From assembly GCA_028023455.1 (NCBI GenBank), contig JAQFVV010000031.1, forward strand, positions 5,250,237 through 5,314,236: 64,000 bases of DNA, written 5' to 3'. Positions 10,569 to 22,441 of this stretch are shown in pieces. Position numbers and translations under genes: made by a program. The stretch's first letter is position 1, and every line of letters starts with the position of its first letter. The notes under the pieces were generated by a model. It did no database searches. It had not been told where the DNA came from and worked only from the letters and a program-made list of their open reading frames with translations. This DNA comes from Epiperipatus broadwayi. Taxonomy: Eukaryota > Onychophora > Udeonychophora > Euonychophora > Peripatidae.

Positions 10569-12266
10569 ACACACCTTCTGTTTGCCTATGGATGGGTTTG
10601 TAAGACGGCAAAGGACCGCAGTCCATTTCTATGGAGTTTTATATTTATTGTTCTACTCACCAACAGATGTAACATTCCTGTTGGTGGAGAGACAATCTCT
10701 TCTCTAATTCTACTTACTGATCAGATGTAAATTCATGACAGTATTTTGTGTTGTCATATTTTCATGCTACATTGAATACATAAATGTATCAGATGGATTG
10801 GCGCTGGTTTGATTGTGAAATTTGTTGCCTAAGGTTAAATCAGGGAAGAATATTTTCTTTTCAAATACAGATCTATGTAGTCTATTCATACTCGACTCAT
10901 TAAATAAATATTAAACTCATGGTTGTAATTTACTTAAATGTAAAACTAAAGTTAATAGAAAAATCTAAAATGTTAAACTTATTCCTCAAATTAGAATGAT
11001 TTTATATGTGCGTAAATAAATATATTTATGTGTTAATTTCTGGCAGTGGCTTTTATTTATTTATATTTAAGATATAAATTAAGATATAAATTTTTATCTT
11101 TGCATCTCCACTGAGCTAGTGACTTGGGCTAACGATCTGAATATTTAAATAAAGTGGAATCTTAACAGCGTGTATCTGCCTACTCTATAAATTTTTCTAG
11201 GTTTAAATGCCTAGATGGCACCTTTAGAGCAGATATCATAGTTTGCGGTTAGATTCGATCTTCACTTTGTTTTGGATCGTTATAATATATATATATATAT
11301 ATTGAAGCGATCAGTGTGTAAGCACACACAGAGCTTCATGTTAGTTGTTGGAAATAGCATATGTCTATAGATTTTTAAATCTCAAATATCTAATTTTTCA
11401 TTTTTATTTGTTTGTGTAGGTGTGTGTCTTGGTGAATGAGAGGGCTCATATGTATATATGTCTTGTTTCATTTAAATGCATTTTTTATATATATTTAGAA
11501 GGAAAAATATATTTCCATTGTCTTATATATTTGTACTAAAGGCGATTCTTTCCTCGTGAATAACATTTTGATGATTCTGTTTTTTTTTCTTAAACATTCC
11601 AAAAAATGTAGTTGCATGTAAGTGTGAATTTATTTTCTCATCCTTCAGGCCATTAAAAAGCAAGTAAGATTTTCATACCTTGGTGTAATCTTAACAGGAT
11701 TGTGTCACCTGTTTTAAATAAAATATCAACCCAGCTAGTTACATGGAAGTGTTAAATTATTTTCTTATCTTTAAACTGATTTAAATCAAACATCAATCAT
11801 GCGGTCTGTTTTCGTTTCTAACCAAGGCAGTTATAGTATAGGTGTAAAAAAATATAGAAAACAAAGAGTGGCTTAGCAAAAGTTTTTATAAATACTGGGC
11901 TAAATTTTCAAGAGGAGTCAGTCAAAGTCAAAGAACCAAGATGTAAAACTCAAGCAGTCAGAGAATAAAAATTAAGTTGTTGGCAGTGAAAAAAGTTTGT
12001 GCTTTTTAAAGCAAAAGTTTTAAGAGAAAAGTGATTCTCAACTAATAGAGCAATTGACTATATTTAAGCTAAGAAGAGATCCACACTATGATTTGTGAGT
12101 AGGACAAATTTACTTTTCCCTTCTCTGAAAAATCTCCAGAAAAATGCATCTAAAGAAGAGTAAAAAAGACAATTGATCATTCTTTGCTATTGCTGTGCAG
12201 GTTTTTAATTTAGTTATAAAGAACTTTGAAATACAGGCATTCTTATAATTGGAACATAATTGTAAA
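8514..12266. other. AT-rich stretch without a supported gene
   Basis: Open frames here (for example 8848-9117 plus, 9562-9780 minus, 10429-10707 plus) are short and show no domain. 10429-10707 is partly a (TA)n translation. Around 11650-11690 the plus strand reads VRFSYLGVILTG, similar to a LINE RT thumb motif, but too short to call. 10250-10340 and 10860-10930 share weak similarity. No promoter, tRNA or exon could be supported. Confidence 0.5.
10487..10565. repeat. (TA)n microsatellite
   Basis: Two runs of alternating TA (10487-10501 and 10511-10565) are separated by CCACACACC, which recurs right after the second run, so the unit was locally duplicated. Confidence 0.95.
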
Positions 12267-12356
12267 TATAGGGAATTTGAACTCAGGCTTTGAAAAAACT
12301 TTCAACTGTCCACACTATCTCATTCAACTGATACACATAACCACACATGCAGAAAA

Positions 12357-12426
12357 GATAAATAATCACCAATATATGTATTTTGTGCTGAACTAGCACT
12401 CATCAGTTGGTCCAGATTATCATCTC
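12357..12426 (-). ncRNA. Hammerhead-ribozyme-like motif H1 (small, short stem III)
   Basis: On the minus strand the order is a 5' stem I strand (GATAATC, bulge TGG, ACCAA), core CTGATGA, stem II GTGCT-AGTTC-AGCAC (five perfect pairs), core CAAAA where GAAA is expected, a stem III of ATA-CA-TAT type, then cleavage site ATA and the other stem I strand TTGGTGATTAT. ACCAA pairs with TTGGT, and ATAATC with GATTAT. Stems I and II are therefore intact, but the invariant G of GAAA is A, so this copy is probably inactive by itself. The layout is that of small hammerheads with almost no stem III. Confidence 0.6.
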
Positions 12427-12904
12427 CCACATAAACACACATAAATGCCCACTTTATATTAAGATAGAAAATCTTTATACTTTAATGGACACACTTCAAT
12501 CTACTTCAACTTCCAATGCTTCAGCTATCCATACTATTGAAAATCTGATGATAGAATGCTTATTTTCCATGCAGTTTCCAATATTGTTGTTATATCCATG
12601 TTGACCTCAAGTCACTCTGACCCTGCATTTTAAATCTTACACATAAAGCTGGCATTCTGTCCATCTCTCTTTTATGCATTTAAATGGAGACTGTCCTATA
12701 CAAGAGGGGTCAGATTGACTTGAGTTCAACATGGGGATAACAACAATATTAACATCAGCATGGGATTTGAGCATTCTGTCATCAAATTTTCAATAGTATG
12801 GATAGCTGGAGAGTTGGAGGTTGGAGTTGATTGAAGCCTGTCTAATAAAGTATAAAGATTTGCTATCTTAATATAAACTGAGCACTGATTCTATATGTGT
12901 GTGG

Positions 12905-12974
12905 GAGATAATAAGCTGGACTAACTGATGAATGCTGGTTCAATATGAAATACGTATATTGGTGATTATTTATC
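12905..12974 (+). ncRNA. Hammerhead-ribozyme-like motif H2 (small, short stem III)
   Basis: This is the right-arm counterpart of H1, on the plus strand. Core CTGATGA is at 12925-12931, stem II is ATGCT-GGTTC-AATAT (weaker, one mismatch and one G-U), core GAAA is intact, stem III is ATA-CG-TAT, and ATA precedes TTGGTGATTAT. The 5' stem I strand ACTAA pairs with TTGGT using one wobble. All invariant core bases are present, making H2 the best candidate for residual activity, limited by stem II. Confidence 0.6.
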
Positions 12975-13269
12975 TTTTCTGCATGTATGTGGTCATATGT
13001 ATTAGTAGTATGAGATAGTGTGGATAGGTAAAGGTTCCTTGAAAGTCTGAGTTCTGATCCCCTATATTTATAAAAAATATTTGAATAATCGTTAATATAT
13101 TCTTTCAAACTTCCTTTTTACTTCAAATATATAAATAGAAACTTTATCAATTATATATTTTAAGTCTATCTAAATATTTACCTTACATCAAAGTTTACTT
13201 TGACTATTATTTTTATAATTTCTTTTTAAATGAAATGATTATCATGATTTTCAACTATTATATATCCTC

Positions 13270-14270
13270 TGTGAGATATAAGTCTCTCCAAAATGTAAAC
13301 CAGTTTCTCTGATTCATGGCTATTTTTCAGATAACATATTTTGGCTTTCTATCGTCATTGTGCAAGATTTAAGCAATGTGAAAATGTATATACTATTCAA
13401 TAGCTTCTCACAATCTATAAATCCAAAGAAATATCTCATCTCAAAATATTACTTGTTTTTTTCAATACCTGAATGCCATTCCTTGTGTTAATCACTTTAA
13501 AATCGAGAATGTTCTATTAGCTGCTTTGGAATCCAATGCTTGCTGTATATCATTTAATATTATCTTGGCAATGATTGTTTTTGAAAATAGATAGAACATT
13601 GATAGTTGTACAATTTTTTTATATTTTCTTTGTTTCTTTTCTTAAATATTATTATTACTGCTCCATTCTTACAAACATTTACCATTTACTTAATGAGTAT
13701 ATAACTTTGGGAATAAATATTCTATTTTTTTACTTGCTAGTTTACTATATCAGTGAGAATTTCATCACTCTCTGGAGCTTTTTTGTTCTTTGTAGATTTA
13801 ATTATATGTCTTAATTTTTATTTGAGTGATTTAAAAATTTATAAGATATAATAAGTGTAGATGAGTTTTTTATTAATATATAATTATTCATAGTAATTTT
13901 ACACACATTTTATTATGGGATCTCTGTGTTGAGTAGGTCCTATATTTATTCTTATTGCTGAACAACCTTTTTTACATCTCTATATGGTTTTATAACTTTT
14001 AACGTTTTAATTTATTCTATAGCTTTTTTTGCAAATTAACAATTATATTTTCTTATAGATTTTCGTTTTTTTTTAAAGGATCATTTTCAAAACACTTTTT
14101 TTCTTCTTTATTCGTCATACCTTCCCTTATCTCAGTAGAATATTAACTGATAAATTGCTGCTTCTTCATCAGCTTTCTTCATTTAAATTGGAATAGAGTA
14201 TTACTTATCTTCTTGATGGCTTTATTCAATTCTAAATCTTTTAAAAATGTAACAAAAAACAGAATAAATC
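13270..14270 (-). pseudogene. RTE-like LINE fragment (RT and linker), broken
   Basis: Minus-strand translation near 13530-13680 gives VIIIFKKRNKENIKKIVQL then KTIIAKIILNDIQQALDSKA, matching the RT region that normally reads KKGD, NYRPI, yKI and IlnRl. Near 13340-13420 FFGFIDCEKLLNSIYIF matches motif A of RTE-type RTs (FvDyeKAFDS), with the second Asp lost. Further upstream (to about 14270) TEIREGMTNKEEKK fits the linker between endonuclease and RT. Frames shift several times. This fragment is separate from the RTE copy at 15390-17221. Plus-strand frame 13575-13814 is a shadow. Confidence 0.6.
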
Positions 14271-15389
14271 TGAGTTCAGTCTAGATGATCAGAGATGCCA
14301 CCATAAATGTAAAATAGTCTTAAATTGGTTTGCTTTAACGTTTCAAACTTTAGCTAATCAAAGATATACCCATGCTTACCAGCCGAAAGTGGCCCTCAGC
14401 CACACTTAACAAGATTAACATATGAATAAATCTTTATTTAGTCGATGTTAAACACATTAAAGCTAACTAATTACAAATAGAATAGAGAAAAAGGAGAAAA
14501 ACATGTTAACTGACACGGTAAAAATACCTGTCTATTTTGTGCCACCAACATAAAATTTGGATAGAGAGCAGTCACCATACGGTGTATTAAAATATCTACC
14601 CCTGCACAATGTTCTCTTTCTTTGAGGCTTGATTTCAATGTTGGCCATAATGCAATTTTTCATATAACTATCACGTTTAACTCTATTTTATTATTCAAGC
14701 TAAAAACCTGACATTCAAAACATCAAAAAAAAAATCCTGTATAGTGTTGATTAAAATATTATATAATTTTGTAATTTTGAGGCAGTAACTGTATAAATTT
14801 AGATCCATTGTATCTTTACTTCCTTCATTTGATTCTGCAATTAATAAAATCAGCAAATATCTATGTTATATTCTTTCCACAATTAAGTGACCAAACTTAT
14901 TGACAATAGTAAAAGCTAAAAACTAGTCTGCAAAATATAATTTAAATACACTACCATATGATATTTTTTTATTACTCAAACCTTCAAGAGATACTAGAGG
15001 AAACTATTCTTACATATTATATTTTGTGTATTCTAATGAATTAACTGATTTTTTTTTTTTTGTTTTTATTAACATTCTCAAAAAAAAAGGTAACTACACT
15101 CAATACAAAATGAATTATATATATATATATCATATATATAATACTAAAAGGTAACTACACTCAATACAAAATGAATTATTATATATATATCAACAATTAT
15201 TACTAATCCACCCAGGATGAAAGTCTATCCAAGTTCAATTTATTTTCTCCAATGTCTAACCTTTCTTCTCCACATCACTCAAGCACTGTTTCTTATTTTA
15301 TTCATTCATCTTACATGTGATATCTTTCTAAGTCTTTTATAATACCAAGGAATTGTTTTCATCCAACTCACATGTGGTCTCTTTCTGGA
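14271..15389. other. No supported gene; short local duplication
   Basis: The stretch is AT-rich and mostly unrecognised. At about 15082-15180 a block starting AAAAGGTAACTACACTCAAT occurs twice, each copy followed by a short (AT)n run. 15230-15389 may hold the extreme 3' end of the neighbouring RTE element. Confidence 0.5.
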
Positions 15390-17221
15390 TCTTTTATAAT
15401 CTCATGGAATCCAGTTTAAGATTTCAGTTGTCCATCTATTATAATCTCTTCTAGCAATATGCCCAGCTTAATTCCACTACAGTCTTTTAATCTTTTCAAC
15501 AATGTGTTTGTTCTCATATTCATGTATGCATTTTCAATATATTTTTGTTACTTCTAACATGCATCTCTCCATACTTTTATCAGTTGTCTGATGTTTATGT
15601 ATTGCTCTACCCTTAAATTTCCAAGTTTTAGATTCATAAGTAAAAATTGGTAAAACACATTTATTAAATACTTTCATTTTCAAACACATAGACAGATTTC
15701 CTTTTAATATTTTTTACCAAAAGCATGCCAACAACGTTTAATACTACAATTAATTTTATCCATTAGGTTTTCATCTGTAGTAATAAACTCACCAAGGTAT
15801 TTGCAGTTGCTATCTTTTTTTAACTCAACCAAATCAATCATTATTTTCAACTTTTGAAAAAATCCATTGACCATTACTTTAGTCATTTTAACATGTACCT
15901 TTAGTCCTACTCTCCTACTTCCATTTGATATCTTTTGCAACATTTCCTAAAGTTTAGAAGAATTATTTGCAAAAGCTACTACATCGTCTACAAAATCTAC
16001 ATGACTTAAATAATTTGCATTTACTTTTACTCTTTTAGCTTCCCATTTTAATTCATAAAATATTGCTTGCACCACTGCTGTAAAATGTTTTAGAGATATG
16101 GAGACGCCCTGTCTTACACCCTTCTCAATAGTAATTTTTTTTATTATGAAATCCAATTGCTGTTGTAGCATTTTTGTAAATATTCTTCAGAGTATGACAA
16201 TATCAAGGGTCTATACCTTGATGAACCAATGATTTAATCACTGAAGAAATGCTTATAGAATTAAATGCCTTTTTTAATCATCAAATCCAAAATATAATGA
16301 CAACTCATAATCATTGATCCTGTCTATAACTTCCCTCAATACTTGGATATCTTCTACTGTACTAAAATTACTTTTCAATCCAGCTTTTTTTTGGTTGGTT
16401 GAAATATAATGTTCTCTGAGAGGAGTTGTAATTCTCTTGGTATAAATTTTATATAAAACTGATAAAAGAGTGATATATCTGTAATTTTTAGTATCTTTTA
16501 TATCACCTTAGTTAAAATTAATATTAAAACTGCTTTCTTCCAAACATCTGGTACATTTTATCATTTAGACATTTGATATAAAAGTTTGTAATTTTTTTGT
16601 GTTTTTTCACCTATTTTTTTAATATATCGATTATGATTCCATCATTACCTGGGATTTTTCCCTTCTTTATAAATTTAACTGCATATGTCACTTCTTCATT
16701 TAAAATCCTGGTTAATCTAGAATATATAATAGATGTAATCGGTGCTTGTTCTTTATTTCAATATAATTCTTGATATACCTCTTCCACCAATTTCACGATG
16801 CCTTATCTCTTTTTAGTAATAGTTCCATTATTTTATCTTACTGCAGATATAAGTTCTCTACCAATACCAAAATGTTGTTTTACACTCTTGGAACTTATCT
16901 GATTCTCTTCTACAACTTTCCATACTAGTTTACAAATATATTTTATTATGCCATTATCAACTCTTTATCACACTATTTTGCAAAATTTGTGATATTCAAT
17001 CCTTCTTGCTGCATTATTTTTATATATTTTCATATTCCCTTTTTTTCACAAACTCTCTAGTCTCATTAGAAATTTTATTGAACAATTTCTGCTTTTTTTG
17101 TACCAGCTATCTTTGTTGCAGTTTTTAAAAGAGTGTCAATTATTTTTTTATTATTTTCATTCAAATCGGAATCAAAATCTACTAATACTGGAAAACAGTT
17201 TGCAAGTTTTAATATATATAT
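15390..17221 (-). pseudogene. RTE-type LINE, RT half (3' part of a split element)
   Basis: Reading down the minus strand from 17221, LKLANCFPVLVDFDSDLNEN and KTATKIAGTKKAEI begin the linker. LKSNFSTVEDIQVLREVIDR (near 16360) precedes motif A. 15947-16171 has GVRQGVSIS (motif B) and HVDFVDDVVAFA (motif C, FVDD intact). 15704-15943 has KMTKVMVNG and CKYLGEFITTDE. The C-terminal tail near 15430-15640 reads YESKTWKF, MERCMLEV and AGHIAREDYNRW, typical of RTE proteins. Several frameshifts and stops are present. The sequence stops abruptly at a TATATATA border at 17221. The missing upstream endonuclease lies at 28061-28960, and the two protein pieces join naturally. Confidence 0.75.
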
Positions 17222-18193
17222 TGTACCCTTTCGAATATGTAGTATTATAGAAATATTTAATAAATTTCACCATTTAAAAATAAAGTGGGAAAATTAAATT
17301 AAAATAAAAGTTAAAAGTTGAAGGGAAAAAAAATTAAAAACAAAAGAGTAGGGTAGGGGGAATTTATTGCTGAAGAAAAATAAATAATAAACGCTTTTAA
17401 AGAGGGTACGATATTTTATTTTTTTTTAAAAAACGTGAAATAAAAATGATTTAATATTATTATTGATTAATTCATAATAAAAAGTAATAAAGAAAAAATT
17501 TGTTTTGTTTTATAATAAAATAATTAAATGTGCTCATGTGTGTAAAGTTTTGAAGAATAAAATAGAAGCCCAATCAGAGGGAAGTAAAAGTTCAGTAATT
17601 TCACGAGATAACAAACGCTGGATATAAGAAAACTTTGTCATTGTTTAGACGGTTTAAAAATTTCAACATTCCATTTGTATTTAATATTTTAAAAAATATT
17701 TCAAAATATTTCTTGAAATTAAAGAATCGAAAATTATATAAATTGTTATATCTACAAAAACCATGCATTGTTAAATTTACCTTATTGTGCAACTAACTGG
17801 AGCCTTCACTGCGATAACATCAGCAGATAATTCAGAGGGCAAACCTTGTTCAGATAAAGCCAATAAAGTAGCAGAGTGTCAATGCTGAAAATCCACGAAG
17901 GTTAGTTATATAATATCACAAATTCAAGGAACATTTACTGGAGGTTAGCGCTAACCAGTCAGAGATAACATTTATAGAAATTATATTGTGCTGTATGTAT
18001 GTCATTTCAGATATCAAATCCTAGATAATTATTAATTTACATATTCTCTAATTCTTGATTTTCTTTTAAAAAAAACTGTGATAAATAAATAAAACTTTCA
18101 GCTTTACCAAGTATTATCTGGAAAATATAAATGGTATCAGCTTCTGTGTTTAACTTTATTCAAAGACTTTAAGTGTATGTGGGTGTGTGAATT

Positions 18194-18373
18194 GGTACTT
18201 GGGTATTATTCCTGCAACCAAGGAAAGATCGGAAGATGTTTCACATTCGTATCAATACACGGCTAAATTTTTAATGTTATGATTTTGGCAACATCAAACA
18301 TTACAAAGTTAGCAATGCTTTGATAGGAATGTGAAAAGTCCTCCTTTCTTTCCTTGGTCGCAGGAATAATACC
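18194..18373. repeat. Inverted repeat at the left end of the inserted element
   Basis: GGGTATTATTCCTGCAACCA at the left pairs with the reverse complement of sequence ending ATAATACCC near 18373. Arms are about 48 bp with a few mismatches. It could be a separate MITE of about 180 bp sharing its end with the larger element. Confidence 0.75.
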
Positions 18374-18889
18374 CAATAGTTTTAGAAAAATACACAAAAA
18401 TTAATTTTATAGGAAATATACATGTACTTTCAAACAAAATTTGACGGATGCAAATAACCAAATTTTTAAATTTTCTTCCATCAGTTTAATTTTTTTTTTA
18501 GTAATGAGATCCATTTTTCTGTATGAAATTAACACAACACAAATATATATTTTTAAAAGTAAAAAAAAAAAAAAATCTATGAAAGAAACATAAGCAGACG
18601 ATGCTTGAACGCTAAATTTAATCGAATGATTTTAAACCAAGAAAAATACCGAAATTTGTACAAATAGTTTTTAAAATCACATTACAAATCATTCAACAAG
18701 AGGCTACTTACTGTCTGAAATAGAGTATTGTGGTTTACAAAACCTTTAATTACCAAAGGAATTCTTACATACAAAATGTGATTATCAGCCCCCTCCTACT
18801 TCTCTGAAATGTTTATAGAGCATGTGATTGTGCAGTACATGCTAAAAAATAGAATCTTACCAAGCAATGTAAAACAATGGCAATTTATT

Positions 18890-20000
18890 TTTTGAAACGA
18901 ATGTTGTCCAAAAAATAATAACAAAGTCAATGTATTTATTCAATTAGTAAATGCAAACAAAAAACCAGTAAATTCCTGCAGCTCTTTGGGTAGAAAAGTC
19001 AACGTATTAATATGAAAAATAGAATAAAAACTCTAAATTGCAACACTACAATCATTAGTTTTTCGACTGGATAAATAACTAGAAATTGCAGCAGTTGGTG
19101 AGTTGTTTTATAAACAAAATTAAAAATGTTTAAGATATAAAAGCAACTAAAAGAAAACCACAGTAATACCAAAGTCTACATATTAATTCAATTAGTAATT
19201 AGAAAAATGGGGTAATTGTACATTGCAACACTTTGAGTATATGCTTTTTAGACTGGAAAAGTAACTGGAAATTGTAAAAGCAGCAGCACTTTGAGAAAGT
19301 CAAAAAGAAACAACAGCAGTAATAATAATCTAGTCACAGCAGTAAATATAAAGTGAACGTATTAATTCCATTAGTAATTCAAGAAATAACTGTACATTGT
19401 AACACTCTGATCAGACAATTGTTAGACTAGTGAAATAACTATAAATTAAAGCACTTTGAGCAGATCAAAGGAAACAACAGTATTAATAAAGTCAACATTT
19501 TAATTCAGTTACTAAATAAAAAAATAAGTATTAATTACAGCACTTGGATCAGATGGATTTTAGACAGGGGGTGAATGTTCCTTATGTTATTCAACATGGA
19601 AAATAAGGTGTCATCATGTCTGTGTAAGCAGGAGTAAAAATGTTTTTTTTTTTATATGAAAGCAAATAAAAAAACATAAATAACAAACTCAACGCTTTAC
19701 GTAATTTAAAAAAAAACAAGTAGGGAGATTGTATTAATATGATCAGATGGTTTTCAGACTTGAGAAATAATTATAAGTTGCAACATTTTGAACAGATAAA
19801 AGGAAGCAACAACAATATTTACAAAGTTAATGTATTAATTTAATTCTTAAATAAATATCTGTCAAAGAATTATTTCAATTAGTACATCCAAAAATTACTT
19901 TAAAATGTAGCACTTGTAGCAGATAAAAGGAAACAATGGAGTATTAACAAAATCAACATTTTAATTCAGTTACTAAATAAGTGTTATTTTCAGTACTTTG
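18890..20000. repeat. Degenerate tandem repeat, unit about 120-180 bp
   Basis: A unit containing GTCAACNTATTAATTCAATTAG, then AAATAACT, a CAGCACTTTGATCAGAT-like block, TTTTAGACTGG and GGAAACAACAGTATTAA recurs about seven or eight times with heavy divergence (starts near 18935, 19005, 19170, 19347, 19490, 19685, 19825 and 19950). No coding potential is seen. Confidence 0.65.
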
Positions 20001-21008
20001 ATCTGATTGAATAAAAACTGAGAAGATGAAATTTAAAATGATCAAACAAAATTACAATAACAACAAGGAGCAACATTAAAATGTAAAAAAATAAAATTCT
20101 CAATCAGCAAATGCAATAATCCCCCCCCCCCCCAAAAAAAAAGACACTAAGAAGTTTTGACATGTTATAAATTGTGTTTTGTTGACACGTTTTAAAACAC
20201 GTTTTGTGCATGTTCAAAAACACGTTTTTCGAGATGAAAAAAGCGCATATTTATTTCACGTTCTCAAGATTACACATTTTATTGCGTATGTGAATAGTCG
20301 TCCTATCTATCCTAGGTTGCAGGAATAATACCCAAGTACCTTTAAATTCAATATATAATGTATATTTCTAATTGTTTATAATATATTAAAACATTTATGT
20401 TAATGAAATAATGTGTGTGGTTGAATTATAAAACAAAACTACTATTTTTTTTTAAATAAATTAAACTGTCATTTAAATATTTATATTTATATTTGAATAC
20501 ACACATTTATGGTGAAATAATATTTTAATAAAGTGGGGATGGAAAGATTTAATTATTATTAAAAATGGTTAAGTTAAAACTAAAAGAATAAGGAGATTTT
20601 TTTTTTAAAAATAAGGATTTGTTATTTAAGGATGTCAATGGTGAATTGTCATTATTATTGAAAATAAAATTTGTAGTTAGGGCAGAGTTTTGTTTTTTTA
20701 GAGGCAGCTTCAATTCGATGAGCTAGCTGGGGTCTCAGGTACTGGATTCGTTGCTGATCAGGTAAACATTTTAATTACTATGTGATTAACTGGCACCTAA
20801 AGGTTTACCTTAAAATAAATAAAGTGTTTATTTGATCAGTATTTGTCTAGTAGCTGAGTGTTTATATTATTTGGAGCTTGCTGCCAATGATATTTTGCAC
20901 TCTATATGAGGACCAAGCATCTTCAAAGATTGGGTGGTTCAGTAAAAGAGGAAGAGTATTTTAATATTTCTATTTGTCGTTATTAGGTAAATTAAAGAAG
21001 GTGGGCGG

Positions 21009-21310
21009 TTCATTTGGTGCACCAACATGGCCTGAAACTAGTCATTTCAAATGGTAGGACCATCGTAAGTTGTAGTTGGACATTCATTTGGCACATCAAT
21101 GTGGCCCAAAACTAGATGTTTCACATGGTAGGACCAACATAAGATGTAGTGGGACATTCATTTGGTGCATAAATGTGGCCCAAAACTAGTCATTTCAAAT
21201 GGTAAGACCAATGTAAGTTGTAGTTGGACATTCATTTCGTGTATCAATGTGGCCCCAAAACTAGTCATTTCAAATGGTATAACCAAAGTAAGCTGTAGTT
21301 GGATGTTTTT
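21009..21310 (+). repeat. Four 74-bp tandem repeats starting at the primer-binding site
   Basis: The unit starts TTCATTTGGTGCACCAACAT, continues GGCCTGAAACTAGTCATTTC and ends GTTGTAGTTGGACA. About 4.1 copies follow one another directly downstream of the left LTR. The first copy includes the LTR end and the presumed primer-binding site, so variants of that site (TTTGGCACATCAATGTGGCC and so on) recur in each copy. Confidence 0.85.
21015..21032 (+). promoter_or_regulatory. Presumed primer-binding site of the LTR element
   Basis: TGGTGCACCAACATGGCC begins two bases after the left LTR and starts with TGG, as expected for pairing with a tRNA 3' CCA end. The tRNA was not identified. Confidence 0.5.
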
Positions 21311-21685
21311 TATATGGTTTGGTCAAAGTTAGCCATTAGTAATATAACAGTTAGTGAGAAAGAAATTAGAAAGTGTGATAGTAGTGTTTTTTTTCACGAA
21401 CTGGTCAGATTAGCGTAACTAGTAAAAGTGATTTTTATATGACATTATATAATATGGAGGCATAATTCTTAAGAAAGAAAAAAATAAGGGGACACTCCGG
21501 ACAAATGAGGATAGACAAATAAGAGGTGTAAAAGTAAAACTAAGAGGGTTAATGTTAGTTGTACATACATTTTGAAATAGAAAAAAAAAATTAAATAAGG
21601 CTAGATAGATCAGTGACAAAATGGAAGAAAGTGGTAAGGAGGAGCAATGCTAGAAGTAAGCCTGATATTCTTTAAAAACCCATAA

Positions 21686-22441
21686 ATAGTAGAGGAAAGT
21701 GCATTTCAAATGTTAATGAATATGATCAAGGAAGCTATTAACCGAAGTCATCAAATAATAAAGCAGGAAATTAGTGACCTTAGGACAGAGATAAAGGAAC
21801 TGAGACATGAATTAATGGGAAGAATGAACATAAGCCAGGAAGTGGTAGAAGTAATGAGAAAAAATGTAGATGAAGATAAGTCTGAGATTTTAGAACTAAA
21901 ATAAAACATGGAAGAAGCAAGAGTAGTACAAGTAGAAGAGATATGTCAGGAATTAGTAAATAGGCAGAGAATGGTGCAACAGGAAATAGTGAAACTAAAA
22001 ACAGAGAACACAAAAGAAAGTAATGACAAGGAATTAGGAAATTCTGAGAAAATAATAGAGAGCAAGGAGGATATAAAGGCTGAATTGAAGGAGATATGTA
22101 GTAGTGTAATGGAAGAGATAGAGCAGAAAATAAAACAGATAGAACAGAAATGTGAGAATTTCAGTTTTGATGATAGGCAAGGTATATGGATGAATAGATT
22201 TATGGAGAAACAATTTACCATTTCAGTATTCAAAGCGGAAGTAGGAGAAAATGCGTTGAAACATTTAGAGAGCTTAGGTAATTTGTTTCATTTTAAAAAA
22301 TTGTCAGTAGAGGAAATGGCAGAATTTTTAATGCAGGTGGATTATGGCAGCTTACCCCAGGAGCCTCCAGATCAATACAAGAGATGGGATGGGTATAACA
22401 AATCATTTGGCAGGAAGAAAGAGCCACCTGATCAAGCATAA
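21686..22441 (+). pseudogene. Coiled-coil protein of the LTR element (gag-like?), one in-frame stop
   Basis: One frame runs from 21686 (first ATG at 21710) to the TAA at 22441 and is broken only by a TAA at 21902 (EILELK stop NMEEARVVQ). The product would be about 245 residues. Most of it is a Glu/Lys-rich heptad-like coiled coil (EISDLRTEIKELRHELMGRM, then VMEEIEQKIKQIEQKCENF). The C-terminal 70 residues are compact and aromatic (IWMNRFMEKQFTISVFKAEV, HLESLGNLFHFKKLSVEEM, QEPPDQYKRWDGYNKSFG). I do not recognise a family. Position between primer site and purine tract suggests the element's only structural protein, with coiled-coil self-assembly like a gag. No zinc knuckle, protease or RT follows. 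Confidence 0.6.

Larger units (their letters stand above)
12267..13066. mobile_element. Foldback repeat element with hammerhead-like cores
   Basis: About 330 bp at the left pairs in inverted orientation with a similar length at the right. For instance CACACTATCTCATTCAA at the left matches the reverse complement of the sequence near 13010, and CTTCAATCTACTTCAACTTC matches that near 12820. The outer ends are TATAGGG-type inverted repeats (left near 12267, right ending near 13066). The same family recurs at 36461-37455. No protein is encoded; open frames at 12407-12604 and 12863-13108 are by-products. Each arm contains one hammerhead-ribozyme-like motif. It behaves as a non-autonomous mobile element of unknown class. 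Confidence 0.7.
18194..20340. mobile_element. Terminal-inverted-repeat element carrying a degenerate minisatellite
   Basis: The left end GGTACTTGGGTATTATTCCT and the right end (ATACCCAAGTACC) are perfect inverted repeats over about 26 bp. The element is absent from the matching position of the right LTR (between 23235 and 23236), which shows it is a later insertion. No clear target duplication could be fixed. No protein is visible. The left end itself folds back on an internal copy (18326-18373), and about 1.1 kb of the interior is a decayed tandem repeat. Confidence 0.7.
17222..21012 (+). repeat. Left LTR, containing a 2.1-kb insertion
   Basis: It matches the right LTR block by block: 17222-18190 matches 22612-23235 and 20341-21012 matches 23236-23913. 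It is interrupted at 18194-20340 by a terminal-inverted-repeat element. A 340-bp block near 17488-17828 is missing from the right LTR, with short ATAA homology at the junction, suggesting a deletion there. The open frame at 17601-17792 (minus) has no support as a gene. Confidence 0.75.

Noticed and set aside
11650-11690. Plus-strand VRFSYLGVILTG resembling a LINE RT thumb motif
   Set aside because: Fourteen residues with no supporting motif before or after.
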